DNA of 27,342 nucleotides from Bacteroidales bacterium (GTDB taxonomy: Bacteria > Bacteroidota > Bacteroidia > Bacteroidales > WCHB1-69). Shown here piece after piece: positions 1 through 8,719 of the stretch. The notes beneath the pieces are model-generated. The model searched no databases. It was not told the origin of the DNA and saw nothing but the letters and a program-made list of their open reading frames with translations. Position 1 is the first letter of the stretch, and the number at the start of each line of letters is the position of its first letter. Made by a program: the position numbers and the translations under genes. Location: contig JAGCRI010000178.1 in the NCBI GenBank assembly GCA_017964755.1, forward strand, positions 1-27,342, read 5' to 3'.

Positions 1-1
1 C

Positions 2-1090
2 GGAATCGGTGAAACCACAATGGAAAAAATCATTGTGGCAGCAAACGAGCAAAACGTGCGTGTATGGCATGTCATTGAAGACCCCGACACTTATCTCGAC
101 AAAGAAGTGTACACCACGACCAAGAAAAAGCTAAAAGAGTTCGCCACGCTCATCAAAAGCTACACCGCCATGCTCCAACGCAGCAACGCCTACGACCTCG
201 GACTGCACATTGCGAAAAGTTCCGGCATAATCTCCGAACTGAAGCAGGACATGTCTGAAAAAGAGAGGTTAGAAAACATCGAGGAGGTCTTGGACGCGCT
301 CAAACAGTTTGTGGAAAAAGCTCCTGAAACCTCCTTCAACGAAGAGACAGGGGAAGTCATCGAGAATTACTTTCCGACATTGGACAGGTATGTCGAGAGC
401 ATTGCGTTGCTGACCGATACGGAAGATGATGACAAACAGAACATTGACAAGGTGAAACTGATGACAATCCATGCAGCGAAAGGGCTGGAATTTGACTACG
501 TATATATAACGGGAATGGAGGAGAATCTGTTCCCATCAGCGATGTCAATCGGGTCGCGGGCTGAGTTGGAGGAGGAGCGGCGGCTGTTCTACGTAGCCGT
601 CACACGTGCCAAGGTGCAGCTAACATTGACACATGCCACCATGCGCTTCAAGTTCGGGTCACTGCAGTTTTCGGAGCCGAGCCGCTTCCTGAGCGAAATA
701 CCAATCACATACGTCAACATTTCGGAGAAAGCGTCAAGCGGGCGCGGAGCACTTTCAATCAGCGGCAGACAAAGCCCGTTCCGCAGCAGGCAGTACGAAC
801 ACAATGAACCAGCACCGCAAAAAAGCTCCGGCCGCTTCGTCCCGAAACAATACGCACGCCAGTCACAACAAAAGCCCGAACTGACAATAGACATGGCTGC
901 TATCGGCAAACTTGCGAAACCGAACGACATAAAACCAGACTTGAAAGTGTATCATGTGAAATTCGGCTATGGCAAAGTCATTTCTGTTGACGGACAGGCC
1001 AATGACCTGAAAGCACTCATCAATTTCGATTCCGTTGGTGAAAAAACACTTCTTCTTAATTTTGCAAAATTGATAATCCCTAAAAAATAA
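2..1090 (+). CDS. pcrA: UvrD/PcrA-type DNA helicase, C-terminal part (5' truncated by window edge)
   Basis: ATP-dependent superfamily 1A 3'-5' DNA helicase, used in nucleotide-excision and mismatch repair and in clearing stalled complexes. The frame is open to the left edge, where the first residues read GIGETT, close to the helicase motif GIGDTT, so the gene starts outside the window. Motif V is visible as KLMTIHAAKGLEFDYVYI and motif VI as EEERRLFYVAVTRAK. After a polar linker rich in S, R and Q, the C terminus (YHVKFGYGKVISVDG, ending near KLIIPKK) matches the Tudor-like PcrA/UvrD C-terminal domain. The natural stop is TAA. rbfA follows 29 bases later on the same strand. PcrA and UvrD cannot be separated with certainty from this part alone. 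Confidence 0.93.
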   Translation, partial: GIGETTMEKIIVAANEQNVRVWHVIEDPDTYLDKEVYTTTKKKLKEFATLIKSYTAMLQRSNAYDLGLHIAKSSGIISELKQDMSEKERLENIEEVLDALKQFVEKAPETSFNEETGEVIENYFPTLDRYVESIALLTDTEDDDKQNIDKVKLMTIHAAKGLEFDYVYITGMEENLFPSAMSIGSRAELEEERRLFYVAVTRAKVQLTLTHATMRFKFGSLQFSEPSRFLSEIPITYVNISEKASSGRGALSISGRQSPFRSRQYEHNEPAPQKSSGRFVPKQYARQSQQKPELTIDMAAIGKLAKPNDIKPDLKVYHVKFGYGKVISVDGQANDLKALINFDSVGEKTLLLNFAKLIIPKK

Positions 1091-1119
1091 TTTTATAAAA
1101 CAATCATTATCAACAATAT

Positions 1120-1455
1120 ATGGATAGCACAAGACAACAGAAAATAGCAAAACTTATTCAAAAGGAACTTGCTGACATTTTTCGTCAGGACGGACTCAAC
1201 ATATACCATTGTATGATAACCGTCACAAAAACCACAGTAACAAAAGACCTTTCAATAGCACGCTCCTACCTCAGTCTTTTTAAAACAGAAAACACAGAAA
1301 ACACCATCAAGGCAATAAGGTCAAACACAAAAGACATACGTTTCCGTTTGGGGCAACAGGTTAAAAATCAGTTACGTATAATTCCACAATTGGAGTTTTT
1401 TGTTGACGATTCATTGGATTACATTGAAAACATTGAACAACTTCTAAAAAAATAG
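1120..1455 (+). CDS. rbfA: Ribosome-binding factor A
   Basis: RbfA is a small KH-like protein that binds the 30S subunit during late maturation of the 16S rRNA 5' end. The protein is 111 residues, normal for the family. The N terminus (DSTRQQKIAKLIQKELADIF) is the typical RbfA opening helix, and the middle segment (VTKDLSIARSYLSLF) followed by the helix RFRLGQQVKNQLRI and an acidic tail (LEFFVDDSLDYIENIEQLL) matches the conserved core. It starts with ATG 29 bases after the helicase and ends TAG, two bases before the TTG start of the permease, so the three are probably cotranscribed. Confidence 0.95.
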   Translation: MDSTRQQKIAKLIQKELADIFRQDGLNIYHCMITVTKTTVTKDLSIARSYLSLFKTENTENTIKAIRSNTKDIRFRLGQQVKNQLRIIPQLEFFVDDSLDYIENIEQLLKK

Positions 1456-1457
1456 CA

Positions 1458-2687
1458 TTGAACGCCCATCATTTTAAAACGGCATTTTTCATAGCGTGGC
1501 GATACCTGTTTTCTGCAAAAAAGCACAATATCGTCAACGTAATATCCGCAATTTCCGTCATCGGGATCACCGTCTGCACCGCCGCACTGATAATCGTCTT
1601 GTCAGTCTTCAACGGCATGGAAAACCTTGTAATCTCAAACTTCAACTCGTTCAACCCCGACTTGGAAATAAAGCCTGCAAAAGGCAAATGTTTCGTCACC
1701 GACTCATTCCCATTTGAAGAGATTAAACGGTTAAATAATGTTAAATATGTTGAAGAAATAGTCTCTGACCTTGTGCTTGTAACATACGGCGAAACTCAAA
1801 CTCTTGTGACGATGAAAGGGATTTCCGACAAATATTTAGGTCGGTTTAAGATGGATAAATTGCTTATTGATGGAGTGTTACCGAAAGAATTTGAAGGCAA
1901 TGACTGGGTGCTGCTCGGTGCCGTCAACGCCGGAACGATCCAACTGAACCTCAACCGTTGGGAAATGCTGAAACTCTACTATCCGAAACGCACAAAGAAA
2001 AACTTCGCCAATCCCACTGACGCCTTCAACACCGGCCACCTGCTTCCGATTGGCGTTTTTGCCACAAACACCGATTATGACAACAAATACATCTTCGCCC
2101 CGATAGATTGGGTTCGCAACCTCACTTCATACGAAGGGTTCGCCACTTCTGTTGAAATAAGTCTTAAAGATTTATCTAAAACCACTGAAACACAACAACT
2201 TATACAAAACATTTTAGGAGATGATTTTACAATAAAAGACAGATACCAGCAGGAAATTCTGCTTTTCAAGACAATGAAAACCGAAAAACTTGTTGTCTAT
2301 ATAATTCTTTCATTCATATTGGTTTTAGCGGCTTTCAACGCACTCGGCTCGTTAGGGATGATGATTGTAGAGAAGAAAGAGGACATACGTATAATACAGC
2401 AACTCGGTGCAGGGCTGCCGATGACGCGCAACATTTTCCTACTTGAAGGGGCTATGGTTTCTCTTGCCGGCGGCGTTGCAGGTATGCTGCTCGGCGCGCT
2501 TGTATGTTTTCTGCAACAGACATTCCACATCGTAACTTACGGTGATGGCATGAGTTACATAATAAAATACTATCCAGTGAGCATGCAGTGGGGCGATTTT
2601 GCAATAGTTTTTGTTATTATAATGATAATCAGCATATTATCCTCATATTTACCCACAAGAATAATAAAAAAAGGAGAAATAAAATGA
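1458..2687 (+). CDS. LolC/LolE-like ABC transporter permease (lipoprotein release family)
   Basis: Inner-membrane permease of the MacB/FtsX superfamily; in Bacteroidetes this type is annotated as the LolC/E-like lipoprotein-releasing permease. The N terminus (AWRYLFSAKKHNIVNVISAIS) is the characteristic entry to transmembrane segment 1, which runs to about residue 50 (LIIVLSVFNGME). A periplasmic domain follows, then three further segments near residues 275-298, 320-350 and 376-400 (ending SSYLPTRIIKKGE) in FtsX-family order. No ATG lies at the N terminus: the reading frame is entered at TTG two bases after the rbfA stop, and the next in-frame Met is too far inside segment 1. The stop overlaps the nfo start as ATGA. 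No ATPase partner is encoded beside it. Confidence 0.88.
   Translation: MNAHHFKTAFFIAWRYLFSAKKHNIVNVISAISVIGITVCTAALIIVLSVFNGMENLVISNFNSFNPDLEIKPAKGKCFVTDSFPFEEIKRLNNVKYVEEIVSDLVLVTYGETQTLVTMKGISDKYLGRFKMDKLLIDGVLPKEFEGNDWVLLGAVNAGTIQLNLNRWEMLKLYYPKRTKKNFANPTDAFNTGHLLPIGVFATNTDYDNKYIFAPIDWVRNLTSYEGFATSVEISLKDLSKTTETQQLIQNILGDDFTIKDRYQQEILLFKTMKTEKLVVYIILSFILVLAAFNALGSLGMMIVEKKEDIRIIQQLGAGLPMTRNIFLLEGAMVSLAGGVAGMLLGALVCFLQQTFHIVTYGDGMSYIIKYYPVSMQWGDFAIVFVIIMIISILSSYLPTRIIKKGEIK
2671..2676 (+). promoter_or_regulatory. Ribosome binding site deciding the nfo start
   Basis: AAGGAG lies seven bases before the ATG at 2684, inside the 3' end of the permease gene. It is one of the few good Shine-Dalgarno sequences in this window. 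It favours the 2684 start over the upstream in-frame ATG at 2588, which would add residues unlike the family. Confidence 0.75.
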
Positions 2688-3520
2688 AATACATCGGAGC
2701 CCATGTAAGTGCGGCGGGGGGTGTTGAAAATGCGCCGCTAAACGCAAAAGAGATTGAAGCCAACGCATTTGCGCTTTTCACGAAGAACCAGCGGCAGTGG
2801 TCTGCTCCGCCGCTCACCGCCGAAAGCATTTCAGCGTTCAACGCAAATTGCGAGAAAGCCGGCATAAAGCCAGAACATATTCTGCCCCACGACAGCTACC
2901 TCATCAATCTTGGTCATCCGTCAGAACAACAAATCATAAAATCAAGAATATCGTTCACTGAAGAGATGACCCGCTGCCAGCAACTTGGATTACAATTACT
3001 TAACTTTCATCCGGGAAGTCATCTTAACGAAATTACGATTGAAGAATGCCTGAATCGTGTTGCGGAAAGTATTAACATCGCATTGGATAAAACATCTGGC
3101 GTAACGGCTGTGATAGAAAACACCGCAGGGCAAGGCAGCAATGTCGGCTATGAATTTGAACATTTGGCATATATCATTGACAGAGTGGAAGATAAAAGCC
3201 GTGTCGGGGTCTGTATCGACACCTGCCACACATACTCGGCGGGCTACGATTTCGTGAACGACTATGACGGTGTCTTTAAAAAATTTGATGAGATAATAGG
3301 TTTCAAATACCTGCGCGGCGTTCACCTCAACGACACGAAAAAAGCCTTTGCCTCACGCGTTGACCGCCACGACAATATCGGAATCGGGCTCATTGGCAGA
3401 GAGTTCTTCACAAAAATCATGAATGACCAACGGTTCGATGATATTCCGATTATTCTGGAAACGCCTGACGAGACATTGTGGAAAGAAGAAATAGCATGGC
3501 TGCGTTCGCAAATCCGATAA
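2684..3520 (+). CDS. nfo: Endonuclease IV (AP endonuclease)
   Basis: Zinc-dependent endonuclease that cleaves 5' to abasic sites in base-excision repair. The protein is 278 residues from the ATG at 2684 and begins MKYIGAHVSAAGG, the standard start of the family. Family signatures are clear: VIENTAGQG (metal-ligand Glu), GVCIDTCHTYSAGYD (Asp and His ligands), HLNDTKKAFASRVDRHDNIG with its metal-binding His and Asp residues, and ILETPDE near the C terminus. The start overlaps the permease stop by four bases (ATGA), suggesting translational coupling. The next gene begins 35 bases downstream on the same strand. Confidence 0.97.
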   Translation: MKYIGAHVSAAGGVENAPLNAKEIEANAFALFTKNQRQWSAPPLTAESISAFNANCEKAGIKPEHILPHDSYLINLGHPSEQQIIKSRISFTEEMTRCQQLGLQLLNFHPGSHLNEITIEECLNRVAESINIALDKTSGVTAVIENTAGQGSNVGYEFEHLAYIIDRVEDKSRVGVCIDTCHTYSAGYDFVNDYDGVFKKFDEIIGFKYLRGVHLNDTKKAFASRVDRHDNIGIGLIGREFFTKIMNDQRFDDIPIILETPDETLWKEEIAWLRSQIR

Positions 3521-3555
3521 TCCTTGAATTTTTATTTTAATAATTTTATAAAGAT

Positions 3556-4890
3556 ATGAGATACAAAACTTTAGGTAAAGATTTTTATATCAGAAACAGA
3601 AAAAATGTAATAGGTGAAATTGAGAAAGGCTCGTTGGTGGTGGTGGTTTCAAATGACGAATTTCCACGCTGCGGAGACACGACTTTCCCATTCAGACAAA
3701 ATTCCGATTTGCTCTACCTGAGCGGAATTGATCAGGAAGAGACGTATCTGACTTTGGCTCCGTGGCATCCGGATCCCGCATTCCGTGAGATTCTTTTCAT
3801 CAAAAACCCGTCACCTGAAATGATCACTTGGTTCGGACACCGGCTCAGCAAAGAGGCCGCCGCCGAACTTTCTGGCGTTCAAAATGTTATGTTCACCGAT
3901 GATTTTGAAAGCACGCTCCACAATCTGATGTGCAACTGCGACAAAGTCTATCTGAATCTGCCGGAAGACCCGCGCAACAAGCCCGTAATAGAGACAAAAG
4001 CGATCAGACTTGCCAAACGGCTGCGCGATGAATATCCATTGCACAGGTTCGGACGCCTCGCCCCTATTATCAACCCGCTCCGCTGCATCAAAAGTGCCGA
4101 AGAACTGGCGGCATTGGAAACAGCATGCGACATTACCTCTGAGGCATTTATAGAAGCGACTAAAATAATTGCACCGGGTATTTACGAGTATGAAGTTGAG
4201 GCGGCTCTCATTGGCGAGATGATACTCAGAGGCGCGACCGGTCACTCTTTCGCACCGATTGTCGCAGCCGGCGCCGACACCTGCATTCTTCACTACATCA
4301 AGAACGACAAAGTTCTGAAAGACGGAGACCTGCTACTTATGGATTTCGGTGCGGAATATGCCAACTATGCAGGCGACTGCACACGCACCGTGCCGGTAAA
4401 CGGGAAATTTTCACCAAGACAAAAAGCTGTGTATGAAGCAGTTCTGAGAATATATAAAGCAACCATCCCGCTCTTCAAACCCGGTATGAATATTCATAAA
4501 ATCAATGCCGAGGTTTTCAAAATGATGGACGAAGAACTTGTTGCGCTCGGACTTTACACAAAAGCCGACATCGCAAAACAGAACCCTGAAAAGCCTTTGT
4601 TCAAAAAATATTACATGCACAATACCAGCCACTTCATTGGACTTGATGTTCACGATGTGGGACAACGCGACTGGACTTTCCAACCGGGTATGGTGCTGAG
4701 TTGCGAACCCGGAATCTACATCGCTGAAGAGGGCATAGGCGTGCGCATTGAAACTGACGTCGTTGTTGGCGATAATCCGATAGATTTATTGGATACAATA
4801 CCTGTTGAAGTCTCTGATATTGAAGATTGTGTGCAATTATCATGCGTATGCAATTTTGCTTATGGAAAAAACCGTAAAAAGAAAAATTAG
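3556..4890 (+). CDS. pepP: Aminopeptidase P family metallopeptidase (M24B)
   Basis: Cytosolic dimanganese peptidase that removes an N-terminal residue preceding proline. The N-terminal domain (about residues 1-175) contains the AMP_N signature FPFRQNSDLLYLSGIDQEET. The pita-bread catalytic domain supplies all five metal ligands in order: D263 (LLMDFGAEY), D274 (AGDCTRT), H359 (NTSHFIGLDVHDVG), E384 (CEPGIYI) and E399 (GVRIETD). At 444 residues it has the usual size. No signal peptide is visible. Its last 29 bases overlap the start of the next gene. Whether its true substrate is X-Pro peptides or dipeptides (prolidase-like) is not settled by the sequence; the AMP_N domain favours aminopeptidase P. 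Confidence 0.92.
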   Translation: MRYKTLGKDFYIRNRKNVIGEIEKGSLVVVVSNDEFPRCGDTTFPFRQNSDLLYLSGIDQEETYLTLAPWHPDPAFREILFIKNPSPEMITWFGHRLSKEAAAELSGVQNVMFTDDFESTLHNLMCNCDKVYLNLPEDPRNKPVIETKAIRLAKRLRDEYPLHRFGRLAPIINPLRCIKSAEELAALETACDITSEAFIEATKIIAPGIYEYEVEAALIGEMILRGATGHSFAPIVAAGADTCILHYIKNDKVLKDGDLLLMDFGAEYANYAGDCTRTVPVNGKFSPRQKAVYEAVLRIYKATIPLFKPGMNIHKINAEVFKMMDEELVALGLYTKADIAKQNPEKPLFKKYYMHNTSHFIGLDVHDVGQRDWTFQPGMVLSCEPGIYIAEEGIGVRIETDVVVGDNPIDLLDTIPVEVSDIEDCVQLSCVCNFAYGKNRKKKN

Positions 4891-7216
4891 ACTCTCTGCA
4901 AGCATCGTATGCGCAGCCGCAGTGATTTTTGCGGCAGGGTATTGGCTGCTGACGCGCACAAAAATTGTTGAAGATGTGAAGCGTCAGGCAGCGGCAGTCT
5001 TCGTTTATGAGTATATCCCCGACCAAAGCATCTCCCCCGAAACCACAGAAGCCTTCAGCCAAAAAGATTCAATCTACACTGATTTCAGAACAAAATTCAG
5101 ATTCCATTATCAGACTATCGGGGTCGCCGATTTCGCTGACAGCAGCAAGATGATTCTCATTTCCGAACCGCCCCCACACTTTGAAACAGACTCCATACGC
5201 TCCATTTTCTCCAAATTTTCACACTCTTCAGAAATAAAACATCACAAAATCGGCTACGACGGACGCATTTCTGACATTATTATTATATTGTCGAATGCCA
5301 CCGAAGAAAATGTCAATAATCTCGTCAAAAGACTTTCAAAAAAATTATATTATTCTGATTATAAACCTGTTATAACAGAATTACCATCTTCTGAAAAGAA
5401 AGTATATTTTTCAAAATCATCATTAGACTATCAGATTTCACTATATGAATTTTATGACTGGTTTATAGAAAACGAAGAAGAATTTGTAATTTTGCCAGAT
5501 ACAAACACCTCATACACAATTAATTCCATATTCCAGAAGAAAAAAGCGGGAGTATATTTCAGCAAACTTCCCGGCTTCGTAGCATGGGCATTGCCAAAAA
5601 ACAGCGATCTCAAAGACAACATCCAGACTATAAGGCCTTTCACTCTTGACGCCGACCTGATTCTCGGCGGGCTGGCCGACAGCAACATGTTAGTAATCAT
5701 CGGGCGGGAACGTGAGGCACCACTCAACGAGCTGCCGCCACTCAACGTGGAGTCGGTTCTGCTTTTAGCCTCCGTCACCGACAAGGAACTCTCGCAAAGT
5801 TTGGACGTCAACGACCTGATGGCGGGCAAGATGAAAGACGGCAAGGACTGGTGTCCCACATATCTGAGCCGCGAACTCGAAAACACGGAATTCGGTCATC
5901 TGATGACAATAACTGATATTCTTCTGAAAGACTGGTCGGAAAGCGGAACAATAAAAGAAGCGCATTATCATTATCCCGAACCGGGCTACTACCCTTTCGA
6001 CAAACCTTTGTTTAAAAAATTAGGTCTCAACGAATTAGTGTATAACTGGAACACTACTGACGCCATGTATGCCATCGACTTGGAGGAGGCCACAATATAC
6101 ACGCTCAACCGCACCGGCTCGCTTCCTGTCTCGTACTTCAACTCGCCAGAGCGGAGTGTCTCCATTGGTGCAAAATACGAAAACCGCGCATACGGCTACT
6201 TCGCCACCCTCAACAACCCAGATCTTGTGAGAGTTGTCCAATACACCGCTCTGTATCAACTATTTATGGATAATAACATAACCTATTCAGGTGAAACTTA
6301 TTCCGCATTCCCTAAAAACAAGCCATACCTTCTTCTCCAACCTACAAAAAGACTCTTATCAATATTCAAACAATTGTCAGACAAAGAGATAACATACTTC
6401 ACAGATTCTCTTTCATCAAAAATATTTGAAGAATACCATAAGTCGAAAGTAAACGCGCAAATGGCTGAAAACGAAAACACTTACCATTTCTCATATTCAG
6501 ATGAAGACAGGAAACAAATATACAAAGACATAAAACAGGACAACAGCCAGCACATAAAAGCGGACATGTACAATGTGAAAAACATGCTTAACAGTTTGAA
6601 TGAAGAGCAATTCAACAAACTTGCCCGCTACCTCTCCTACCCTCGCGGCACACGAATCAACAACCGAGAAGACTACAACATTGCGATGAAAGGGCATTCT
6701 GTGAACCGCCTCATGCGCGAAATCGGGAAAAACAATCTTTCAATAATCGGATTGGATCTTGCCGAAGTGAAAAATTTCTTTGTCGGCAATTTGAGCAAAT
6801 CAACAGCGCGATACCTCAAGACACCGTCTGTAATCATCACATTCAATGACTTTTACACCACCGGCGGGCACAATCTTTCATCACGGATAAGCCGGGTGAA
6901 ATCAATGACGAACTACAAGCACGCGAAAAATGTGGGGCGTGAGGAGTTCGCCGCCGCACCGGAACAGCCCAAAGAGCCAGCCACCACGCCCGCAGCAACG
7001 ACGCCGACTCAAAAAACAACTGCGCCGCAGCAACGGCAGGGCAACGGGAAACCAGCGACGCAACCACAAGGCAGCGGCAAGCCAACCGCGACAAAGCCTG
7101 CCACGAAGCCAGCGGCAAAGCCCGCCCCTTCAGGGAAAACACTTGTCCAACAGCACAGCACGCGTCCGCGGAGCAGTGTGATCCCAACCCAAAGCAGACC
7201 ACAAAGAGGACTGTAA
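4862..7216 (+). CDS. Unrecognised membrane-anchored protein with Pro/Ala/Thr/Lys-rich tail
   Basis: I do not recognise this family. From the ATG at 4862 the protein is 784 residues: a basic start (MEKTVKRKIRL), one hydrophobic segment at about residues 11-30 without an obvious cleavage site, then a long mixed alpha/beta region of about 640 residues predicted to lie outside the inner membrane. The last 90 or so residues are low complexity (PAATTPTQ, GKPATQPQGSGKP, KPATKPAAKPAPSGK), resembling a disordered or wall-spanning linker, and end basic. An upstream in-frame ATG at 4805 would place non-conserved residues before the anchor, so 4862 is preferred; it still overlaps the aminopeptidase end by 29 bases. 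It is the last gene of this cluster. No catalytic motif is evident. Confidence 0.8.
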   Translation: MEKTVKRKIRLSASIVCAAAVIFAAGYWLLTRTKIVEDVKRQAAAVFVYEYIPDQSISPETTEAFSQKDSIYTDFRTKFRFHYQTIGVADFADSSKMILISEPPPHFETDSIRSIFSKFSHSSEIKHHKIGYDGRISDIIIILSNATEENVNNLVKRLSKKLYYSDYKPVITELPSSEKKVYFSKSSLDYQISLYEFYDWFIENEEEFVILPDTNTSYTINSIFQKKKAGVYFSKLPGFVAWALPKNSDLKDNIQTIRPFTLDADLILGGLADSNMLVIIGREREAPLNELPPLNVESVLLLASVTDKELSQSLDVNDLMAGKMKDGKDWCPTYLSRELENTEFGHLMTITDILLKDWSESGTIKEAHYHYPEPGYYPFDKPLFKKLGLNELVYNWNTTDAMYAIDLEEATIYTLNRTGSLPVSYFNSPERSVSIGAKYENRAYGYFATLNNPDLVRVVQYTALYQLFMDNNITYSGETYSAFPKNKPYLLLQPTKRLLSIFKQLSDKEITYFTDSLSSKIFEEYHKSKVNAQMAENENTYHFSYSDEDRKQIYKDIKQDNSQHIKADMYNVKNMLNSLNEEQFNKLARYLSYPRGTRINNREDYNIAMKGHSVNRLMREIGKNNLSIIGLDLAEVKNFFVGNLSKSTARYLKTPSVIITFNDFYTTGGHNLSSRISRVKSMTNYKHAKNVGREEFAAAPEQPKEPATTPAATTPTQKTTAPQQRQGNGKPATQPQGSGKPTATKPATKPAAKPAPSGKTLVQQHSTRPRSSVIPTQSRPQRGL

Positions 7217-7264
7217 TCTGCTGAACAAAATCATTTTTAATGAGATTAAATCATAGAAAAATAT

Positions 7265-7272
7265 TAAATTTG
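7265..7272 (+). promoter_or_regulatory. Possible -7 box upstream of nqrA
   Basis: TAAATTTG fits the Bacteroidetes -7 consensus TAnnTTTG and would give a leader of about 90 bases before nqrA. No convincing TTG -33 element lies 19-21 bases upstream, so this is tentative. The rest of the 152-base gap between 7216 and 7369 shows no other clear element. Confidence 0.35.
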
Positions 7273-7368
7273 CGGCTTGGAATTGTGCTGACTTTTTTAG
7301 AAAAGTAAAAGATAAAATGATACTTCCGCAACTCCTAATGGGTGTGGAAAATGTGATGACAAAAAATT

Positions 7369-8709
7369 ATGCGAAAGAATAAAACTAATATTCACAATAT
7401 AACAAGAGGTTACGACATTTTGCTGAAGGGAGAGGCTGCAAAGAGAATCTCTGACTACGAATGCCATAATTATTGCATTTCGCCCGACGATTTCAGGTGG
7501 ATGACACCGCAACTTCTTGTTGAAGAGGGTGATACGGTCCAAGTTGGCACACCGCTTTTCGCTGACAGCAACAATGCGAAAATTGTGGTTGTCGCGCCTG
7601 TTGGCGGAGAAATCAAAAGCATTGTCAGAGGAGAAAAGCGGCGCATTGAATCGATTGTTATTGCCGGCAACGGACAGAAAGAAGCCGAGATTGCTCTGCC
7701 GGAAAATTTTGACAAAGAGAACGTGAAAGATTTGCTGCTCCGTAGCGGCCTGTGGACTTGCATTCGGCAGCGCCCCTTTTCGGTCATTGCAAACCCTGAC
7801 GACACGCCCAAAGCGATATTTGTCTCTTGTTTCGACACGACTCCGCTTGCCCCCGATTTGAATTTTATTCTAAAAGATAAAAAAGAAGAATTCCATAAAG
7901 GGACAGAGCTTCTGAAACTGCTTGCCCCCGTTACACTTTGCATGAGGCAAAATGCTGATAATTCGATATTTGAAGGAATTGAAGGTGTGGAAAAACACTA
8001 TTTTTCAGGACCACACCCCGCAGGAAATGTCGGTACACAAATACATAAAATCAACCCGATAAACAAGGGTGAAATTGTATGGTTTGTTAATCCTCAAGAT
8101 GTTGTAACTATCGGAAAATTAGCATTATATGGCAAACTTTCTTTTGAGAAAACAATTGCCTTGACAGGTCCTTGCGTCAAAGAACCGCACTATTTCAAAA
8201 TGACGTATGGCGCCGATATTTCCGGACTTATCAGCAACTCTTTGGATACAACTCCCACTGTGCGTGTTATCAGCGGTAATGTGTTGACAGGTAAGCATTT
8301 GGCAGACCATCCAAGTGTGCGGTTTTATGATTCGCAGATAACTGTCATTGCGGAGGGCGGTGAGCGCGAGTTTATCGGCTGGCTGCTGCCCGGACTGAAA
8401 AAATGGAGCTTTTCACATACTTTTCTCGCCTTTCTGACTAAAAAACACAAATATAATTTTGACACGACGTTGCACGGCGAAGCGCGGAATTTTGTAATGA
8501 CTGACATCTATGAAAAAGTCTTCCCATTCGATATAATCCCGCTTGAACTGCTCAAAGCCTGTCTGATAAAAGATGTGAAAAAGATGGAGGATTTGGGTAT
8601 CTATGAGGTTGAGGATGAGGATTTTGCATTGTGCGAAGTTGTTTGTCCCGCAAAGACGGAATGCCAGAAGATAATAAGGGAAGGGTTGTTTACAGTTAAA
8701 AACAGTTAA
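7369..8709 (+). CDS. nqrA: Na+-translocating NADH:quinone reductase subunit A
   Basis: Peripheral cytoplasmic subunit of Na+-NQR, involved in quinone interaction. The protein is 446 residues, the family size. Near the N terminus GYDILLKGEA corresponds to the conserved G-L-D-I-x-L-x-G entry. The barrel-sandwich-like segment (LVEEGDTVQVGTPLF and VVAPVGGEIKSIVRGEKRRI) is clear. The central region contains HPAGNVGTQIHKINP and the C-terminal part contains PLELLKACLIKDVKKMEDLGIYEVEDEDFALCEVVCPAK, split here by family-typical Cys residues. The chosen ATG puts the first conserved block at residue 14. nqrB follows ten bases after the stop, so the two form an operon. Confidence 0.95.
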   Translation: MRKNKTNIHNITRGYDILLKGEAAKRISDYECHNYCISPDDFRWMTPQLLVEEGDTVQVGTPLFADSNNAKIVVVAPVGGEIKSIVRGEKRRIESIVIAGNGQKEAEIALPENFDKENVKDLLLRSGLWTCIRQRPFSVIANPDDTPKAIFVSCFDTTPLAPDLNFILKDKKEEFHKGTELLKLLAPVTLCMRQNADNSIFEGIEGVEKHYFSGPHPAGNVGTQIHKINPINKGEIVWFVNPQDVVTIGKLALYGKLSFEKTIALTGPCVKEPHYFKMTYGADISGLISNSLDTTPTVRVISGNVLTGKHLADHPSVRFYDSQITVIAEGGEREFIGWLLPGLKKWSFSHTFLAFLTKKHKYNFDTTLHGEARNFVMTDIYEKVFPFDIIPLELLKACLIKDVKKMEDLGIYEVEDEDFALCEVVCPAKTECQKIIREGLFTVKNS

Positions 8710-8719
8710 AAGAAAAGAG

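Noticed and set aside
2588..2683. Longer nfo start at 2588
   Set aside because: It would lie inside the permease coding region, adds residues not found in the family, and a good ribosome binding site marks 2684.
7217..7368. Riboswitch or attenuator ahead of nqrA
   Set aside because: The leader has no stable stem series or terminator hairpin, only a possible -7 box.
8693..8710. Direct repeat ACAGTTAAAA at the nqrA-nqrB junction
   Set aside because: Two short AT-rich copies; too short to imply a mobile or regulatory element.
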